Assembly (NCBI GenBank): GCA_002706095.1
Contig: PAJP01000022.1
Location: 1-64,000, forward strand
Length of the DNA: 64,000 bases
Direction: 5' to 3'
Source of the DNA: Methylophaga sp.
Lineage (GTDB): Bacteria > Pseudomonadota > Gammaproteobacteria > Nitrosococcales > Methylophagaceae
The translations under genes were made by a program, and so were the position numbers. The first letter of the stretch is position 1; each line of letters begins with the position of its first letter. Below the pieces are notes generated by a model. The model was not told the origin of the DNA. It saw only the letters and a list, made by a program, of their open reading frames with translations, and did not search any database. This document shows, in pieces, positions 30,256 through 40,288 of this stretch.

Positions 30256-32388
30256 TCAAACCACACTCTTGAGAGAAGTTTGTTTTATTATTGATGGCTC
30301 TTTGTGCATTGCCATCACCCCTGCAATATCCAGGATTAAAGCAACTGTTCCATCACCTAGGATGGTTGCGCCAGCGAGACCTTTCACTTTACGGAAGTTC
30401 GTCTCTAGACTCTTGATGACAACTTGTTGTTGTGCCAGAAGCTCATCAACAAACAAACCAATTTTGTAATCCTCACAGTCCACAATCACCAGCAAACCAT
30501 GTTCTAGATCTTCAATACCGCCATCCAGGTTAAACACATTTCGCAATCGGATAAGCGGTACGTATTCGTCCCTGATTTTGTATAACTCTCCTTTACCAGT
30601 CACTTTTTTTACTTTGCTGATATCCACTTCAACAGACTCAATAATGGAAATCAGAGGAATGATGTAACGTTGGTCTGCAACCTGAATAATCTGACCATCC
30701 ATGATCGCCAATGTCAGAGGTAGCCTAATAGTGAATGTTGACCCGATTCCTGACTCAGATTTCACCTCAACAGCCCCTCCCAGGCTGTTAATATTTTTCC
30801 TCACCACATCCATGCCGACACCACGGCCAGAGAGATCACTTACTTGATCGGCAGTAGAAAAGCCCGGTAAGAATATAAGTTCATGTATTTTCTCAGGTGA
30901 AAGTGATTCATTCGGCTCGACCAGACCTTTTTCGATTGCCTTCTGTAAAATCTTCTCTTCGTTTAACCCTGCACCATCATCACTAATCTCAATCACAATA
31001 TTGCCACCCTGATGATAGGCGTTGAGTTTTAGAACACCGGTTTCAGATTTGTTAGCCGCCAGGCGTTTTTCGGGTGTTTCCAGGCCATGATCCAGGGAGT
31101 TGCGAACAAGATGAACAAGTGGATCACCAATTTTTTCCATCACTGTTTTATCAAGTTCGGTTTGCTCGCCGGTCAGCACCAGTTCCACCTGCTTTCCAAG
31201 TTTGCTGGTCATATCATGGACAAGGCGAGGGAAGCGATTAAACACAAAACTGATGGGCAACATACGAATACGCATGATGCTTTCTTGCAACTCTCGGGTA
31301 TTACGCTCTAACTGCTCTAAGCCATCAATTAGTTGTGGCAGCATACTGACATCAAAATTATCACCGATCTGACCTAACATCGACTGAGTAATAACCAACT
31401 CACCGACTAAGTTGACGAGTGAGTCGACTTTATCTGTACCCACGCGTATAGAAGCTGTAGAGGCATCACTGCTGACTGTTTTCTTTTTAGGTGCGACGTC
31501 ACTTTTGATTGGTGTTTTTGATGGAGCATCAACGGCTATAGAGGCGTGGTCAGTCGCCATGGGTTGAGATACAGCTTCAACAACCTCAGGTTTATCATGG
31601 CTCTGTTGCTCCTGTAACAGTTCAGGTGAGTCTGAAGCTTCATTTTCTTGAAGTCGTTCAATTGTTAGCTCACAATCACCATCCACCCATTCGAAGACTT
31701 CATTTATCTGAGCTTCATCCATTTCGCCAGTAAGCGTCAGTTCCCAACTGAAGTAACATATTTCAGGATCAAGGTCTGTAAAAGGGGGCAACTCCTCATC
31801 ATTCACAGTTACAGCTAATTCACCAAGTTCAGCTAGCTCACGGAACATACGTATGGGTTCATTACCCGTTTGAAGCAGGTGAGGTAGTGGTTTGAAGTGA
31901 ATCAACCAAGACTGTTGCTGAGTATTCGTTTCAGTAGTATCAGACTCATGGCTCTCTGGTAAGGAGGTATCCTCAACATTCATCCCAGTTTCAGCCACAG
32001 CAGCATCTAATATCTTCTCAAGCGCGTGAGAAACTTGAGCTACTTTTTCCTCATCAACATCTGAGCTGTTTTGAACAGCTGTCAACATTTCACGTAAGGT
32101 ATCGACAGCGGAGAGTAATGTTTCAATGACCTCATGAGTTGCTTCACGCTCACCGTTGCGAATTTGGTCTAAAAGGGTTTCTAGACCATGCGTGAACTCA
32201 GAAATATGGCTAAAGCCGAACGTGCCAGCCCCACCTTTAATTGAGTGTGCAGCACGAAAAATGCCATTAACCGTATCATCATCGATCTCCCCTTGAGACA
32301 TGCTCAGCAGGCCTGTTTCCATAATATCGAGGCCTTCGAAGCTTTCTTCGAAGAATACGCCATGAAATTGGGTAACATCGATGCTCAT
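30256..32388 (-). CDS. cheA: Chemotaxis histidine kinase CheA
   Basis: The 710-residue kinase phosphorylates CheY and CheB. The Hpt domain carries His48 in AAHSIKGGAGTFGF. An intermediate domain follows (about 155-250), with a GNEPIRMFRELAELGE segment seen in several alternative-class CheA proteins. Next are the dimerisation domain (VGTDKVDSLVNLVGEL) and the ATPase domain with HLVRNSLDHG, DDGAGLN and GRGVGMDVV. A C-terminal CheW-like domain completes it. It lies between cheY and cheW. The window holds no cheZ. Confidence 0.97.
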   Translation of the reverse strand: MSIDVTQFHGVFFEESFEGLDIMETGLLSMSQGEIDDDTVNGIFRAAHSIKGGAGTFGFSHISEFTHGLETLLDQIRNGEREATHEVIETLLSAVDTLREMLTAVQNSSDVDEEKVAQVSHALEKILDAAVAETGMNVEDTSLPESHESDTTETNTQQQSWLIHFKPLPHLLQTGNEPIRMFRELAELGELAVTVNDEELPPFTDLDPEICYFSWELTLTGEMDEAQINEVFEWVDGDCELTIERLQENEASDSPELLQEQQSHDKPEVVEAVSQPMATDHASIAVDAPSKTPIKSDVAPKKKTVSSDASTASIRVGTDKVDSLVNLVGELVITQSMLGQIGDNFDVSMLPQLIDGLEQLERNTRELQESIMRIRMLPISFVFNRFPRLVHDMTSKLGKQVELVLTGEQTELDKTVMEKIGDPLVHLVRNSLDHGLETPEKRLAANKSETGVLKLNAYHQGGNIVIEISDDGAGLNEEKILQKAIEKGLVEPNESLSPEKIHELIFLPGFSTADQVSDLSGRGVGMDVVRKNINSLGGAVEVKSESGIGSTFTIRLPLTLAIMDGQIIQVADQRYIIPLISIIESVEVDISKVKKVTGKGELYKIRDEYVPLIRLRNVFNLDGGIEDLEHGLLVIVDCEDYKIGLFVDELLAQQQVVIKSLETNFRKVKGLAGATILGDGTVALILDIAGVMAMHKEPSIIKQTSLKSVV

Positions 32389-32392
32389 CTGT

Positions 32393-32755
32393 CTACCCCA
32401 GGACTTTTTTCACCGTTGCTAAAAGCTGATCTGGATTAAAAGGTTTAATCAACCAGCCCGTAGCACCGGCAGCACGTCCTTCTTGTTTCTTTTCAGGGCC
32501 TGCCTCGGTTGTCAAAACAAGAATGGGAGCAAACTTAAAACTAGGTAACTTTCTTAATTCTCGAGTTAGCGTCAGGCCGTCCATCACTGGCATATTGACG
32601 TCTGTAATCACGAGATCAAAAGATTGTCTTTGAGCAATCTCCAGTGCTTGTTTACCATCATCTGCTAGCGTGACTTTATGCCCTGCTCCTTGCAAAGTGA
32701 ATGTCACCATTTGGCGCATTGAGGCAGAATCATCGACTGCGAGAATATTAGCCAT
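32393..32755 (-). CDS. cheY: Chemotaxis response regulator CheY
   Basis: The 120-residue stand-alone receiver has the acidic pair DD (8-9), phospho-acceptor Asp52 in ITDVNMPVMDG, Thr82/83 and Lys104 in LIKPFNP. It lies 4 nt upstream of cheA. It could act on the flagellar motor or as a phosphate sink; the sequence does not settle which. Confidence 0.96.
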   Translation of the reverse strand: MANILAVDDSASMRQMVTFTLQGAGHKVTLADDGKQALEIAQRQSFDLVITDVNMPVMDGLTLTRELRKLPSFKFAPILVLTTEAGPEKKQEGRAAGATGWLIKPFNPDQLLATVKKVLG

Positions 32756-32795
32756 AACAAAAAAGCTCCTTCTTTAACTTTAGTTTTTTTATATT

Positions 32796-33074
32796 TTATT
32801 GTGCGTAAAATGCTTTGATACCCAATCTATCGACAGCTTCACAAAAAAGTTGACTAGGATTTGACCAAATGACTACCAGCCCCTGAAGTTGGGCATTCCG
32901 AGAGAATGAATAAAAAAGCTGAATAACGGCCGTGTCGATACGTTCAATATCACTTAAATTAATTTGAATAGCCTGACCTTCAGCTATGGCCATTAAGAGC
33001 TGGGCATATAAATCTGCAACTTGTGCGATGGTGACAGACTCAGCACAGTTTATTTCGACAATCGACTCAGCCAT
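32796..33074 (-). CDS. STAS-domain protein at the head of the che operon
   Basis: The 92-residue product is one STAS (anti-sigma-factor antagonist-like) domain with strand-helix pattern and the IERIDTAVIQLFYSFSR segment. In canonical STAS regulators the corresponding position carries a phosphorylated Ser within DSSG; here it is DTAV, so phosphorylation there is doubtful. STAS genes head several alternative chemotaxis clusters, but their role is poorly defined. It is the first gene after the sigma-28-type promoter. Confidence 0.85.
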   Translation of the reverse strand: MAESIVEINCAESVTIAQVADLYAQLLMAIAEGQAIQINLSDIERIDTAVIQLFYSFSRNAQLQGLVVIWSNPSQLFCEAVDRLGIKAFYAQ

Positions 33075-33163
33075 TTTTCTATTCCCTCTATTTCTATAGA
33101 CGATAGATGATGATTTTTCTCACTTGACTCATCTTCACTATTGTTTTTCATATCGTTTTACTA

Positions 33164-33190
33164 ATATCGGCCAGTAATGAGAAAAAATTA
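33164..33190 (-). promoter_or_regulatory. Sigma-28 (FliA) promoter of the chemotaxis cluster
   Basis: On the minus strand TAATTTTT (33183-33190), 11 nt, then GCCGATAT (33164-33171) fits the flagellar sigma-28 consensus TAAAGTTT-N11-GCCGATAA with three mismatches and correct spacing. It is about 90 nt upstream of the STAS gene, in the 154-nt gap after fliJ. No terminator is visible in that gap. Confidence 0.7.
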
Positions 33191-33228
33191 TCTTGTTTTT
33201 CAATTATCTAAAATTTAAGTATCTATAT

Positions 33229-33675
33229 TTATTTATTTCGATTTCTCAACCATGCACTATTGGTATGTTCATCCATTTCAACCTGCTCCCTCTTTAACTG
33301 TTTCTTGAGCTCAGTTGCTTCGTAGCGGGCCATTAAAGCATCAATTGCCTGCTCTTTATTTCTTGCTTGCAACCACAGTTTCTGTTGTCTTTCTACATTG
33401 GCATTGGCTGATTTAACTTGGGATTCTTGGCTGAGAATAGCCTGATCTAGTTTTGCTAAAAAGCTTCTTAAATCGAGAGCTTTTTTGGCCGTCATGACCA
33501 TAGGATCATCCTGGCGAAATCGCGCCAAGTATTCGGCTCTGTATTGACAGAGATCATCCAATTGGAATTGCTCCTGTTGAAGTAAGGCATTTTGCTGGCC
33601 GAGTTTTTGTAATTCTGACTCCGTTGCCTTTCTTGCCATTTCTATCACGGGATCAAGTTTACGACTACGACTCAT
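33229..33675 (-). CDS. fliJ: Flagellar export chaperone FliJ
   Basis: The 148-residue product is a nearly continuous charged coiled coil, as expected for FliJ. FliJ forms the stalk of the flagellar type III ATPase and recycles export chaperones. Identification rests on the coiled coil, the length and its place directly after fliI. It is the last gene of fliE-F-G-H-I-J. Confidence 0.88.
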   Translation of the reverse strand: MSRSRKLDPVIEMARKATESELQKLGQQNALLQQEQFQLDDLCQYRAEYLARFRQDDPMVMTAKKALDLRSFLAKLDQAILSQESQVKSANANVERQQKLWLQARNKEQAIDALMARYEATELKKQLKREQVEMDEHTNSAWLRNRNK

Positions 33676-33702
33676 GTATTGACTCCACGTTAAGCACGAA
33701 CA

Positions 33703-35130
33703 TTAAAAACGCCGGGTATTTCCATCCATCAGCATTGGGGCTTGTGATACGTTTTGTTGCTGCTGATTCTGTAATTGCTTTCTTAACTCAAGCACCTGTT
33801 TCAGACGTTGATCACTTTGCTCCCAGTTCACCGCTTCATTCATTCCCTGTCGTAACAGCTGAAGTAAAGCAGGGAACATCGCTATCGACTCATCAATAGC
33901 AGGATCACTTCCCTTACTATAAGCGCCTACACTGATAAGATCTTGATTTTGTCGGTAAGTGGAATAAATCTGTTTGAACTGCTGGGCCTGTTTCAGGTGG
34001 TCTTCACTGACTATATTTGGCATCACCCGACTAATCGAGGCTTCCACATCAATCGCAGGATAATGGCCCGACTCGGCCAGCTGTCTTGATAACACTATAT
34101 GACCATCCAAAATTGCACGAGCCGCGTCTGCAACCGGATCCTGTTGATCGTCACCTTCGGTTAACACCGTATAAATAGCAGTGATAGCCCCACCATTAAG
34201 TGGACCATTCCCTGCACGCTCCACTAATTGCGGTAATAAGGAAAAAACGGAGGGTGGATAACCTTTAGTTGCCGGAGGTTCGCCAATCGCTAATGCAATT
34301 TCACGCTGTGCCTGGGCAAAGCGAGTCAACGAATCCATCAGCAATAATACTTGCTTACCCTGGTCGCGAAAGTATTCTGCAATACTGGTAGACAACATCG
34401 CACCGTGCAATCGCATCAAAGGCGAATGGTCGGCAGGTGAGGCAACAACAACCGACCGTGACATTCCTTCCTCACCAAGAATATCTTCAATAAATTCTTT
34501 TACTTCTCGACCACGTTCCCCAATCAAACCCACCACAATGACATCGGCTTCAGTGAATCGTGTCATCATGCCCAACAACACACTTTTACCCACACCACTG
34601 CCAGCGAACAGGCCCATACGTTGGCCTCGGCCTACGCTGAGCAAGGCATTAATGCTCTGGACTCCCACATCCAGATGCTGACGAACAGGAGAGCGTGCTA
34701 GTGGGTTTACCGGTTCACCGTGTAAGGGAACCTTATCTTGAACACGAAGTGGGCCTTTACCATCTAAGGGTTTACCAGCGCCATCCACAACACGGCCAAG
34801 CATCGCTTCGCCGACAGGCACTTGAGAATCACTGCGGACCGGTCTGACTTTCGCATTAGGTACCAAGCCACGCATATCACCTGTCGGCATGAGAAACGTC
34901 GTTTCGCCAGAAAAGCCGACCACTTCCGCTTCTATCGGTTTTTGTCCCTTACCAATAATCTCACAACGACTACCAATAGGCACCTGAAAGCCTACCGCTT
35001 CCAATGTTAACCCCACCATTCTGGTCAACCGCCCTTCAATCAATACATCCTGCTCGTCACCAGAATCCAATCGCTGCTGATATTGCATCAGTTTATTTTG
35101 TAGTCGCGATTGGCGTTCCGCATTAGTCAT
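33703..35130 (-). CDS. fliI: Flagellum-specific ATPase FliI
   Basis: FliI is the ATPase of the flagellar type III export apparatus. It is 475 residues from the chosen start, with Walker [30 protein letters not shown] and Walker [18 protein letters not shown]. The ATG at 35130 overlaps the fliH stop by 8 nt. The longer frame to 35154 overlaps fliH further. Confidence 0.97.
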   Translation of the reverse strand: MTNAERQSRLQNKLMQYQQRLDSGDEQDVLIEGRLTRMVGLTLEAVGFQVPIGSRCEIIGKGQKPIEAEVVGFSGETTFLMPTGDMRGLVPNAKVRPVRSDSQVPVGEAMLGRVVDGAGKPLDGKGPLRVQDKVPLHGEPVNPLARSPVRQHLDVGVQSINALLSVGRGQRMGLFAGSGVGKSVLLGMMTRFTEADVIVVGLIGERGREVKEFIEDILGEEGMSRSVVVASPADHSPLMRLHGAMLSTSIAEYFRDQGKQVLLLMDSLTRFAQAQREIALAIGEPPATKGYPPSVFSLLPQLVERAGNGPLNGGAITAIYTVLTEGDDQQDPVADAARAILDGHIVLSRQLAESGHYPAIDVEASISRVMPNIVSEDHLKQAQQFKQIYSTYRQNQDLISVGAYSKGSDPAIDESIAMFPALLQLLRQGMNEAVNWEQSDQRLKQVLELRKQLQNQQQQNVSQAPMLMDGNTRRF

Positions 35131-35815
35131 TGTCAGCGTCTCTCTCATCGCCAAGGACTTTACTAATGATGCTATTCAATCTTGATTCAACGGTTGCATC
35201 CACACTAGTGTCAGACGTTTCCAGTCTTAATCCACCCCGGGTTAATAAAGGATCTTCTATCCATTGGTATTTGTTTGAATCATGCTCAAGAGATAAGCCT
35301 TTCTGAATAATCAAAAGATCATCTGGATGAACATAAATTTTGAGTTGACGGTCACTGATGGGTAAAGCTTCCAACGCCGCACGCATAGCACCGATAACAT
35401 GCTCGGGTTGATGCTTAAGTTCGCGACGAACCAACTGGCGAGTCATGGTTATCGCTAGATTGACCAGATCTTTTTCTAAAAGCTCATCGAGTTCTGTCAG
35501 GGGTTGCTGTAATGTTTGGAGCATTTGCTGGAGCTTTTCAACCTGCAGCTGAATATCTTTCAGCCCAGCTTCCTGACCGTCTGCAAAACCCGCCTGGTGT
35601 CCTTCTTCGTAACCCGCCTTATAACCTTCTTCTTGCGCTTGTTGCTGAAGCGCTTCAATAGCTTTGATATCGAGTACTTGGGGCGCATCCTTATCTTCAA
35701 CGTCCGTCACCGACACCATTCTTGGTGCCTCCCAACGTTTTATCGCATCAGCAATCTCATCGGCAGATAAGACATCAGCTTGTTTAGTAACAACTGTGTC
35801 ATCAGACGAAGTCAT
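35123..35815 (-). CDS. fliH: Flagellar assembly protein FliH
   Basis: FliH binds and regulates FliI and ties it to the export gate. The 230-residue product has a central glycine-repeat helix with [21 protein letters not shown] (GxxxG-type repeats, about 83-103, read in parts), typical of FliH, and a C-terminal FliI-binding domain. The ATG at 35815 has GGAGGT 7 nt upstream; a GTG at 35824 is also in frame. The start lies within the end of fliG. Confidence 0.93.
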   Translation of the reverse strand: MTSSDDTVVTKQADVLSADEIADAIKRWEAPRMVSVTDVEDKDAPQVLDIKAIEALQQQAQEEGYKAGYEEGHQAGFADGQEAGLKDIQLQVEKLQQMLQTLQQPLTELDELLEKDLVNLAITMTRQLVRRELKHQPEHVIGAMRAALEALPISDRQLKIYVHPDDLLIIQKGLSLEHDSNKYQWIEDPLLTRGGLRLETSDTSVDATVESRLNSIISKVLGDERDADND

Positions 35816-36812
35816 CACCTGCACCTCCGCCTAGCATAATTTCGCCTTTATCAGACAAGCTTCGTGCTGTGGCAAGAATGGCTTTTTGTGCAGCCTCAAC
35901 ATCACTCAAACGAACCGGCCCCATGGCCTCTAAATCATCACGCATCATCTCGCCTGCACGTTGTGACATATTACGCAGGAATTTCTCTTTTAATGCGTCA
36001 TCAGCGCCTTTCAAGGCAAGCTGTAACTGATCTGTCTGAATTTCACGCATCAAGGTTTGCATACCACGATCATCGACATCAATAAGGTTTTCAAAGACAA
36101 ACATAAGATCTTCGATATTTTGACCAAGATCGGGTTCACTTTCTTTGATTTTTTCCATGATAGCGGCTTCAGATGTGCCATCAACAAAGTTGAGAATATC
36201 GGCAGCCGTTTTGAGACCACCCACCATTGTTGATTGTGCACCAGCCGCACCACTGAATTGTTTTTCCAGAATTTCGTTTAGCTCCGTCAAGGCTGAGGGT
36301 TGTACCCCATCAAGCGTGGCTATCCGTAGAATGATGTTAGCTTGATCACGAGCAGGGAACTGCGACAAAACCCCCGCTGCCTGATCGGCATCAAGAAATG
36401 AGCAAACAATCGCGATAATCTGAGGATGTTCAAGTCGGATAACTTCATAAATGCCTCTAGCATCCATCCACTTAAGCTGTTCCAGGCCGTTGGTATTACT
36501 ACCTGATAGAATACGGTCCAATAGGCTGCCAGCACGATCTTCACCTAAAGCACCCACCAGCATTTTACGGACATAATCATGTGAGCCGATACCCAGTCCG
36601 GTTTCTTGCTCCACCGTGGTAACAAAACTATTCAGAACGGATTGCACTTCCTCTCGGGTGACATTTTGTAAGGTCGCCATTGCCTGACCGACTTTTTGAA
36701 CCTCTTTCGGCCCCATATGCTTGAGGATAGCCGCCGCTTCCTCTTCACCAATAGAGCGTAAAAAAACAGCCGCTTTTTCAGTGCCTGTCAGTTTTCTGAG
36801 TTCTTCTGCCAT
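35802..36812 (-). CDS. fliG: Flagellar motor switch protein FliG
   Basis: FliG is the rotor protein that contacts the stator and sits on the FliF ring. The 336-residue product has the expected FliG N, middle (with ..EHPQIIAIVCSFL) and C domains, and the charged torque helix with LALKGADDALKEKFLRNMSQRA (read in parts). Its start overlaps the fliF stop (TAATG). Confidence 0.97.
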   Translation of the reverse strand: MAEELRKLTGTEKAAVFLRSIGEEEAAAILKHMGPKEVQKVGQAMATLQNVTREEVQSVLNSFVTTVEQETGLGIGSHDYVRKMLVGALGEDRAGSLLDRILSGSNTNGLEQLKWMDARGIYEVIRLEHPQIIAIVCSFLDADQAAGVLSQFPARDQANIILRIATLDGVQPSALTELNEILEKQFSGAAGAQSTMVGGLKTAADILNFVDGTSEAAIMEKIKESEPDLGQNIEDLMFVFENLIDVDDRGMQTLMREIQTDQLQLALKGADDALKEKFLRNMSQRAGEMMRDDLEAMGPVRLSDVEAAQKAILATARSLSDKGEIMLGGGAGDDFV

Positions 36813-38494
36813 TAGGCATCACCCGCCGTCCAATTTTTGACTACTTGCGCCACCAGTGCAGGATCTTGCTGCACTAAACTTCGGACATTAGATAGTTGCT
36901 CTTCCATCTTTTCCGAACCAGTGGTCAGTTTAGCAATCTCTTCACCGCTTGCGCTACTTCTAGCTAAAACTTCTTCTGGTGATAAATTGTCATTATCACT
37001 CTCGGTGACGGGCACTTTTGTCATATCTCTGAATGCTGGACGAATCACACCAAAGATAAGGAACAGAACAACCAGTGCACCACCCACTTGTTTGGCTAGA
37101 TTCCAGACCCAAGGTTCTTCCCAGATTGGTTTTTCAGGCAAGGCTTCAACCGTTTCAGGTGCCATGAATGGGGCATTGACCACATTCAAACTGTCGCCTC
37201 GCGCTTTGCTAAAGCCAATGGCATCCATGACTAAGGCATTGATACGGGTCATTTCTGATTCAGACAATGGTACGGAAGTAACATTACCTTCTGCATCCAC
37301 TGTTCTTCTCTCGTCAACCAATACGGCCACACTCAGTTTTCTGACATTACCAGGTGCCATTCGGGTATGACTGATAGTGCGGTCTAACTCAAAATTACGT
37401 GTCGTGCTTTTTCTGCTTGAACCGGGCGCTGTTGTCGTAGTGGCCGCTTCATCAGCACCTTCTTCTGGAAGCGCTTGCTCAGGTGCAACACCACCACCAG
37501 GAGGTTGATTACTGAGTGCGCCGGGCACGCCAAACGGTCCACCATTACCAACACGCTCTTCTTCTTGCAGCTGCTCACTTCTCACTGCTGTCATGTCCGG
37601 GTTATAACTTTCGTGTGTTTGTTCAGACATTGTAAAGTCAACATCGGCCACGACCTGTGCACGCACCCCATTCATACCCACAATGGGTGACAAGATATTT
37701 TCTATACGGTCGATATAGATTTGTTCAACCTTACGTGTGTATTCAAGCTGGGTATCACTCATTGCCACACCCGCCGCACGCTCTGGTTGAGTTAATAAGT
37801 TGCCACGCTGATCCACAATAGTGACATCGGCATTTTTCATATCTGGCACACTGGAGGCGACCATGTGTGTGATGGCTGCCACCTGAGATTGATCAAGTGT
37901 TCTGCCAGCATAAAGATGAACCACCACAGAAGCGGTAGGATCTTTACGATCGCGAACAAAAACAGATTGTTTAGGAATAGCAAGATGCACTCGCGCACTT
38001 CTGACGTTATTGAGTTCAGCAATGGAGCGAGATAACTCTTCTTCCATTGCACGCTGGTAACGGGCTCGCTCGATAAACTGACTGGTACCAAACCCTTGAT
38101 CCTGATTCAGCATCTCCATGCCCAGGGCAGCACTTCTGGGTAGGCCTTCAGCAGCAAGTTTCATTCGCAGTGTTTGCACATCACCAGCAGGTACTAACAA
38201 TGCGCCAGTGGACGGATCCAATTTGTAATCGACATTCATCTGCTGCAAGACGTCAACCACTTCAGTCGATTCTGCAGGTGCCATATTCGCGAAAAGGACC
38301 TGATATGAGGGCGTTTGTGACCACAACAGCACATAACCACCCACGGCGATACTGGCTGCAATTGCCAATAAGAACAACATCTGTTTCACAACAGGTTGTT
38401 GAGAGATGTTTGCCTGCATAGCGCCCAATGCTGTTGTGGGTCGTGCTGTTGGCATATTGGCTTGTGAGCCGGTGGTGGCAGGTGCGTTTTCCAT
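36812..38494 (-). CDS. fliF: Flagellar MS-ring protein FliF
   Basis: FliF forms the inner-membrane MS ring that starts flagellar assembly. The 560-residue product has an N-terminal membrane segment (about 40-57) and ring-building motifs around LAAEGLPRS and RARYQRAMEEELSRSI. A second membrane segment lies near residue 470, and the C-terminal cytoplasmic tail binds FliG. It is 30 nt downstream of fliE. Confidence 0.97.
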   Translation of the reverse strand: MENAPATTGSQANMPTARPTTALGAMQANISQQPVVKQMLFLLAIAASIAVGGYVLLWSQTPSYQVLFANMAPAESTEVVDVLQQMNVDYKLDPSTGALLVPAGDVQTLRMKLAAEGLPRSAALGMEMLNQDQGFGTSQFIERARYQRAMEEELSRSIAELNNVRSARVHLAIPKQSVFVRDRKDPTASVVVHLYAGRTLDQSQVAAITHMVASSVPDMKNADVTIVDQRGNLLTQPERAAGVAMSDTQLEYTRKVEQIYIDRIENILSPIVGMNGVRAQVVADVDFTMSEQTHESYNPDMTAVRSEQLQEEERVGNGGPFGVPGALSNQPPGGGVAPEQALPEEGADEAATTTTAPGSSRKSTTRNFELDRTISHTRMAPGNVRKLSVAVLVDERRTVDAEGNVTSVPLSESEMTRINALVMDAIGFSKARGDSLNVVNAPFMAPETVEALPEKPIWEEPWVWNLAKQVGGALVVLFLIFGVIRPAFRDMTKVPVTESDNDNLSPEEVLARSSASGEEIAKLTTGSEKMEEQLSNVRSLVQQDPALVAQVVKNWTAGDA

Positions 38495-38524
38495 AGTGTT
38501 TCTCTACTCAGGCATATTCGTCAA

Positions 38525-38860
38525 TTAAACAGACATACGCATAACTTCTTGGTAAGCCTCAATCAGTTTATTTCTGACTTGTAAGGTTGCCTCAAAAGCG
38601 ACACTGGCTTTTTGCGATGCAATCATGACATCAGCCAGATTGACATTCGGGTCACCTAACTCAAATGCCGTTTTTAAATCACCGGAGTTTTTTTGCAGAT
38701 CATTCACCTCATTCACAGCTTTTTGCATTACGCTGCCGAAATCCACTCGACCATTGCTCTCAGCCTCACCAGAAGGCATGGGTTGTGTTGCTGGTGAAGC
38801 CTGAGCTTGTAAAGCTCGCATCTGAGTTAGTAATTGGTTAGGGTCGATAGCTTTAATCAT
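38525..38860 (-). CDS. fliE: Flagellar hook-basal body complex protein FliE
   Basis: The 111-residue rod-MS-ring adaptor contains FGSVMQKAVNEVNDLQ and the C-terminal MIASQKASVAFEATLQVRNK family segment (read in parts). It heads the fliE-F-G-H-I-J operon and is preceded by a sigma-54-type promoter inside the end of fleR. Confidence 0.95.
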   Translation of the reverse strand: MIKAIDPNQLLTQMRALQAQASPATQPMPSGEAESNGRVDFGSVMQKAVNEVNDLQKNSGDLKTAFELGDPNVNLADVMIASQKASVAFEATLQVRNKLIEAYQEVMRMSV

Positions 38861-38902
38861 CTTTCTCTCTGCTCCGCTATAAAAATGACGCTGATAGTTG
38901 CT

Positions 38903-40288
38903 TTATGCAGACTTCTTGCCAAGTTTTTCAGGGATTTCCACCCCTTGCTCACGGAATTTGGCGATTTTGTAACGTAAGGTACGTTCACTTATACCTAGCT
39001 CTTTTGCAGTCAGTCTTCGGCTGCCTTGATATTTTTCCAGCATGTCGAGAATATGACGTTGCTCTTGGGACCGTAAATCGAATCCCTCTACAGCGCTTTT
39101 ACTGCTTTCTGTAGATGAACTGACTTCAGTTTGACTCACTGAGGTATTCAATTCCTGGCCAGACACCGCCTCAAAAATAATATCTTTTGCTGTAATTGAT
39201 TGACCCGATTGCAAAATTAACGCCCGCTGCAAGACATTATCCAACTCACGAACATTACCTGGCCAGTTGTGAGAAATTAAGCGAGACTTAGCCGCAGCAT
39301 CCAGTAAAGGCGCAACGCGTCGTGATTGACTGGCATGTCGCGTCAACAGGCGCTGAGATAAAGGAAGAATATCATCCTGACGTTGTCTGAGAGGTGAAAT
39401 TTCCAATGGAAACACATTCAAACGATAATATAAATCCTCACGAAAACGGCCGGCTTTGACCTCCTCTCGTAAAGTTCTATTGGTGGTGGCTAACACTCTG
39501 ACATCCAGCGGTATTACCTTCCTACCACCAATACGTTCAACTTCACGCTCCTGCAAAACACGTAAGAGTTTTGCTTGTAGTGATAAGTCCATTTCAGAGA
39601 TTTCGTCTAATAAAATCGTGCCATGATTAGCTTGTTCAAACTTACCGGCATAGGCTTGGCTGGCGCCTGTAAACGCCCCTTTCTCATATCCAAATAGAGT
39701 AGCTTCCAACATATTTTCTGGAATAGCCGCACAGTTAATCGCTACAAAAGGATGTGAAGATCGGGGGGAATGAACATGAAGGTAGCGAGCTAACACTTCT
39801 TTACCGGTACCACTCTCGCCATTGATAAGTACAGTGGCATCACTGTCGGCCACACGCTTGGCGATAGCTTGAAGCTCTTTCGATGCCTGGGCCTGCGCCA
39901 CCATGTCATCTTCTTCAGTACCAATATCGTTGATATAGCGCTGTACGCGCTGTAAGAGTTCATCGGCTTCAAATGGCTTTAATAAATAGTCAGACGCCCC
40001 CTGATGCATGGCATCGACAGCACTTTGAACGGTACCGTAGGCTGTCATCATCACGACAGGTAAATCAGGCATCATGGCTTTTGCCCGCTGCAGTAAGGTG
40101 TGTCCATCCATCGGTGACATCTGTAAGTCACTTAATAGTAAACCTACAGGCTCGCTGGCTATCTTATCCAGTGCAGACTGACCATGCTCCATACCAACGA
40201 CTCGATAACCAGCGAGCTCAAGTGTGTCGCATAATGCCGTGCGAAGGTTAGCATCATCCTCAACCACTAAGATATTTGAGTGATTCAT
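38903..40288 (-). CDS. fleR: Sigma-54-dependent flagellar response regulator FleR/FlrC
   Basis: This NtrC-type activator is 461 residues long. The receiver has phospho-acceptor Asp54. The AAA+ domain has Walker A GESGTGKE and the sigma-54 contact loop GAFTGA, followed by a C-terminal Fis-type helix-turn-helix. It is coupled to the upstream kinase gene fleS by a 4-nt overlap. In Pseudomonas and Vibrio the pair activates middle (class III) flagellar genes. Confidence 0.94.
   Translation of the reverse strand: MNHSNILVVEDDANLRTALCDTLELAGYRVVGMEHGQSALDKIASEPVGLLLSDLQMSPMDGHTLLQRAKAMMPDLPVVMMTAYGTVQSAVDAMHQGASDYLLKPFEADELLQRVQRYINDIGTEEDDMVAQAQASKELQAIAKRVADSDATVLINGESGTGKEVLARYLHVHSPRSSHPFVAINCAAIPENMLEATLFGYEKGAFTGASQAYAGKFEQANHGTILLDEISEMDLSLQAKLLRVLQEREVERIGGRKVIPLDVRVLATTNRTLREEVKAGRFREDLYYRLNVFPLEISPLRQRQDDILPLSQRLLTRHASQSRRVAPLLDAAAKSRLISHNWPGNVRELDNVLQRALILQSGQSITAKDIIFEAVSGQELNTSVSQTEVSSSTESSKSAVEGFDLRSQEQRHILDMLEKYQGSRRLTAKELGISERTLRYKIAKFREQGVEIPEKLGKKSA
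38906..38921 (-). promoter_or_regulatory. Sigma-54 promoter upstream of fliE
   Basis: Minus-strand TGGCAAGAAGTCTGCA has GG-N10-GC spacing and 5/7 of the -24 block (TGGCA). It overlaps the last codons of fleR and lies about 47 nt before the fliE ATG, so RpoN plus FleQ or FleR probably drives the fliE operon. Confidence 0.72.
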
